Below, piece after piece: positions 6,262 to 7,596 of a stretch of DNA of 7,596 nt (positions are counted from its first letter, which is position 1; each line of letters starts with the position of its first letter). Both the position numbers and the translations under genes were made by a program. Source of the stretch: Myxococcales bacterium (GTDB lineage Bacteria > Myxococcota > Myxococcia > Myxococcales > Anaeromyxobacteraceae); assembly GCA_021848865.1 (NCBI GenBank), contig JAJZTO010000128.1:1-7596 (forward strand). The letters are read 5' to 3'. Below the pieces are notes generated by a model, which was given only the letters and a program-made list of their open reading frames with translations, was not told where the DNA came from and searched no databases.

Positions 6262-6283
6262 AAAATCAGGATTCACGCGTCAA
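6255..6283 (-). promoter_or_regulatory. Sigma70-like promoter of the regulator-TRAP-mdc operon
   Basis: TTGACG (6283-6278, five of six to TTGACA) is followed after exactly 17 bases by TATGCA (6260-6255, which keeps the TAT of TATAAT but little else). It lies in the AT-richest part of the window, between the matB stop and the regulator start. The -10 box is the first heptamer of the repeat array. Transcription would start about 6-8 bases downstream, almost at ATG 6245. No other equally good promoter was seen before dctP or mdcA. Confidence 0.55.
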
Positions 6284-6330
6284 ACCACGCCCTTGCGATG
6301 ACGCTCTGCGTAACGGCCAACCTGGCGCGG

Positions 6331-7596
6331 CTACTTCGGAAGCCCGGCGAGATCCTTCTTCAGGACCTTCCCCATGGCGTTGCGGGGCAGCTCCGCCACC
6401 AGCCGGACCAGGCGCGGGCGCTTGTGCGGGGAGAGCAGCCGGGCCACGTGGTCCGCCAGCTCCTGCGGCGACGGCGCCTGGCCCGGGTAGGGCACCACGT
6501 AGGCGGCGATGCGCTCGCCCAGGTCCTCGTCGGGGAGCCCCACCACCGCCGCCTCCCGCACCGCGGGGTGCTCCAGCAGCGCCGCCTCCACCTCGCCGGC
6601 CCCGACCTTGTAGCCGCCGGTCTTGATGAGGTCGGTGGCGCGCCGCCCGACGATGCGCACCTCGCCCTCGGGCGTCAGGGTGGCGATGTCGCCGGTGTAG
6701 AAGAAGCCCTCGGCGTCCATGGCCTGGGCGGTGGCGTCGGGCCGGTTCAGGTAGCCGGGGAAGACGCAGGGGCCCCGCACCGCCACCTCGCCGATGACCT
6801 CGGGGCCAGGCGGGAGCGGCCGGCGGTGGTCGTCCACCAGCCTGAGCTCCACCCCGGGGAGGGGCGGCCCGACCGTCCCGGCGGTGCGCGGGCCGTCGTG
6901 GCGCGCGGCGCAGAGGATGAGCGTCTCGGTGAGCCCGTACCGCTCCAGCGGCCGCTGGCCGAAGAGGCGCGAGAGCCGCTCGTTCTCCCGCACCGGCAGG
7001 GCCGCCGAGCCCGAGACCAGCAGCCGCGCGCCGGCGAGCCTGCGCGCATCCTCGGGGTGCGCCTCGCAGTGCTCGGCGATGCGGTGGTACATGGTCGGCA
7101 CCGCGAACAGCATGGTGCCGCCGGCGGCCATCGCCGCGCAGATCCCCTCGGGCGAGAACTTGGGCAGCAGGTGGAGGGAGGCCCCCACCCGAAAGGTCCC
7201 GAGCACGCCGAGGATGAGGCCGTGCACGTGGAAGAGCGGCAGGGCGTGCACCAGCCGGTCGGCGGCGGTCCAGCCCCAGGCGCCGGCCAGGGCGTCGAGG
7301 TCGAAGGCGGCGTTGCCGTGGGTGATGACCGCGCCCTTGGGCGCGCCGGTGGTGCCGGAGGTGTAGAGCACCAGCAGCGTGTCGCCGGCGGCCGGCGGCT
7401 CCGGCGCCGCGGGCGGCCCGTCCAGGACGATGGGCAGGATGGACGGGGCCCGGCCGGCGAAGGTCGCCGGGTGGGCGGCGAGGACCTGCGCCGGCGCGGC
7501 GTCGCGGAGGACGTGGGCCAGCTCGCGCTCGCCCAGCGCCGGGTTCAGGGGGACGGTGGCGATGCCGGCGAGGGCGTTGCCCACCACCGCGGCGAT
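6331..7596 (-). CDS. matB: Malonyl-CoA synthetase (MatB-like acyl-CoA ligase), 3' part (5' end beyond right edge)
   Basis: An ATP-dependent ligase of the ANL superfamily that makes malonyl-CoA from malonate and CoA via a malonyl-adenylate. The window holds 421 C-terminal residues of a protein of about 500; reading continues off the edge, and the GTG at 7587 is internal. Motifs, numbered from the edge: the P-loop LYTSGTTGAPKGAVITHGN (77-95), LPLFHVHGLILGVLG (119-133), MLFAVPTMYHRIAEH (162-176), ARLLVSGSAALP (190-201), ERYGLTETL (218-226), FFYTGDIATLTPEGEVRIVG (298-317), RRATDLIKTGGYKVGAGEVE (318-337), and LPRNAMGKVLKKDL (403-416), where Lys410 is the catalytic lysine. The TMYHR and RATDLIKTGGYKVGAGEVE motifs match MatB/ACSF3 enzymes closely; from memory, the Arg of TMYHR contacts the free carboxylate in MatB structures. 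It ends 85 bases before the regulator ATG, with a promoter between, so it is probably a separate transcription unit. A methylmalonate preference is possible. Confidence 0.9.
   Translation of the reverse strand: MAAVVGNALAGIATVPLNPALGERELAHVLRDAAPAQVLAAHPATFAGRAPSILPIVLDGPPAAPEPPAAGDTLLVLYTSGTTGAPKGAVITHGNAAFDLDALAGAWGWTAADRLVHALPLFHVHGLILGVLGTFRVGASLHLLPKFSPEGICAAMAAGGTMLFAVPTMYHRIAEHCEAHPEDARRLAGARLLVSGSAALPVRENERLSRLFGQRPLERYGLTETLILCAARHDGPRTAGTVGPPLPGVELRLVDDHRRPLPPGPEVIGEVAVRGPCVFPGYLNRPDATAQAMDAEGFFYTGDIATLTPEGEVRIVGRRATDLIKTGGYKVGAGEVEAALLEHPAVREAAVVGLPDEDLGERIAAYVVPYPGQAPSPQELADHVARLLSPHKRPRLVRLVAELPRNAMGKVLKKDLAGLPK

Noticed and set aside
6246..6263. TTG 6263 as regulator start, adding six residues
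   Set aside because: It would place coding sequence over the -10 box and repeats, it has no ribosome site, and TTG is a poorer start than in-frame ATG 6245.
4423..6276. Upstream extension of the dctQ frame through dctP and the regulator gene
   Set aside because: It is Arg/Pro/Gly-rich shadow sequence. Real, motif-bearing proteins occupy other frames there.
6264..6330. Intrinsic terminator after matB
   Set aside because: Only a weak 4-bp GCCA/TGGC stem and no T-run were seen. Whether matB reads through into the regulator cannot be decided from sequence.
5247..6626. Plus-strand open frame of 459 codons spanning the intergenic promoter
   Set aside because: It is antisense to the regulator and dctP, with no recognisable domain and a composition typical of a shadow.
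7585..7587. GTG as the start of the ligase gene
   Set aside because: The frame stays open to the edge, and the residues before and after it match the interior of the ligase N-terminal domain, so the gene is cut by the window.
1..7596. Wholly undescribed system, defence island or mobile element
   Set aside because: All eight genes belong to recognised metabolic, transport or regulatory families. No transposase, integrase, terminal repeats, tRNA or CRISPR repeats were seen.

Overview
The window is one co-directional malonate-use locus, read entirely from the minus strand (from high to low coordinates). The DNA is very GC-rich, roughly 70% by eye with mostly G or C at third codon positions, and gene ends overlap tightly. 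TRAP transport, a periplasmic binding protein with a twin-arginine signal and a biotin-independent malonate decarboxylase point to a high-GC Gram-negative bacterium, probably a proteobacterium or myxobacterial relative. I cannot name a genus.

Layout in order of transcription: (1) 7596-6331, the 3' part of a malonyl-CoA synthetase gene (matB type) that runs off the right edge; (2) 6330-6246, a short AT-richer gap with a good sigma70-like promoter and three tandem GTATGC(A/C) heptamers that look like an operator; (3) 6245-5493, a GntR/FadR-type (FCD) regulator; (4) 5450-2519, a complete TRAP transporter: periplasmic binding protein (DctP type), small membrane subunit (DctQ type) and large permease (DctM type); (5) 2522 to the left edge, the start of a malonate decarboxylase operon: mdcA (acyl-carrier-protein transferase), mdcC (acyl carrier protein) and the 5' part of mdcD (carboxyltransferase beta subunit). 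The remaining subunit and maturation genes would be expected beyond the left edge.

How it would work together: the TRAP system brings malonate into the cell. MdcA exchanges the acetyl group on MdcC for malonyl, and MdcD with its missing partner MdcE decarboxylates malonyl-MdcC back to acetyl-MdcC, giving net malonate to acetate plus CO2. MatB gives a second, ATP-dependent fate for malonate (malonyl-CoA), and could also supply the malonyl-CoA that primes the decarboxylase. The FCD regulator sits first in the transporter-decarboxylase operon behind the only convincing promoter, so autoregulation through the heptamer repeats is likely.

The families are known. The points worth a second look are the hybrid gene set, the repeat operator overlapping the -10 box and start codon, a probably leaderless regulator mRNA, four identical GTGA stop-start overlaps, and a hairpin covering the mdcA start. 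I found no RNA gene, mobile element, CRISPR array or origin, and no stretch over 300 bases without a gene.
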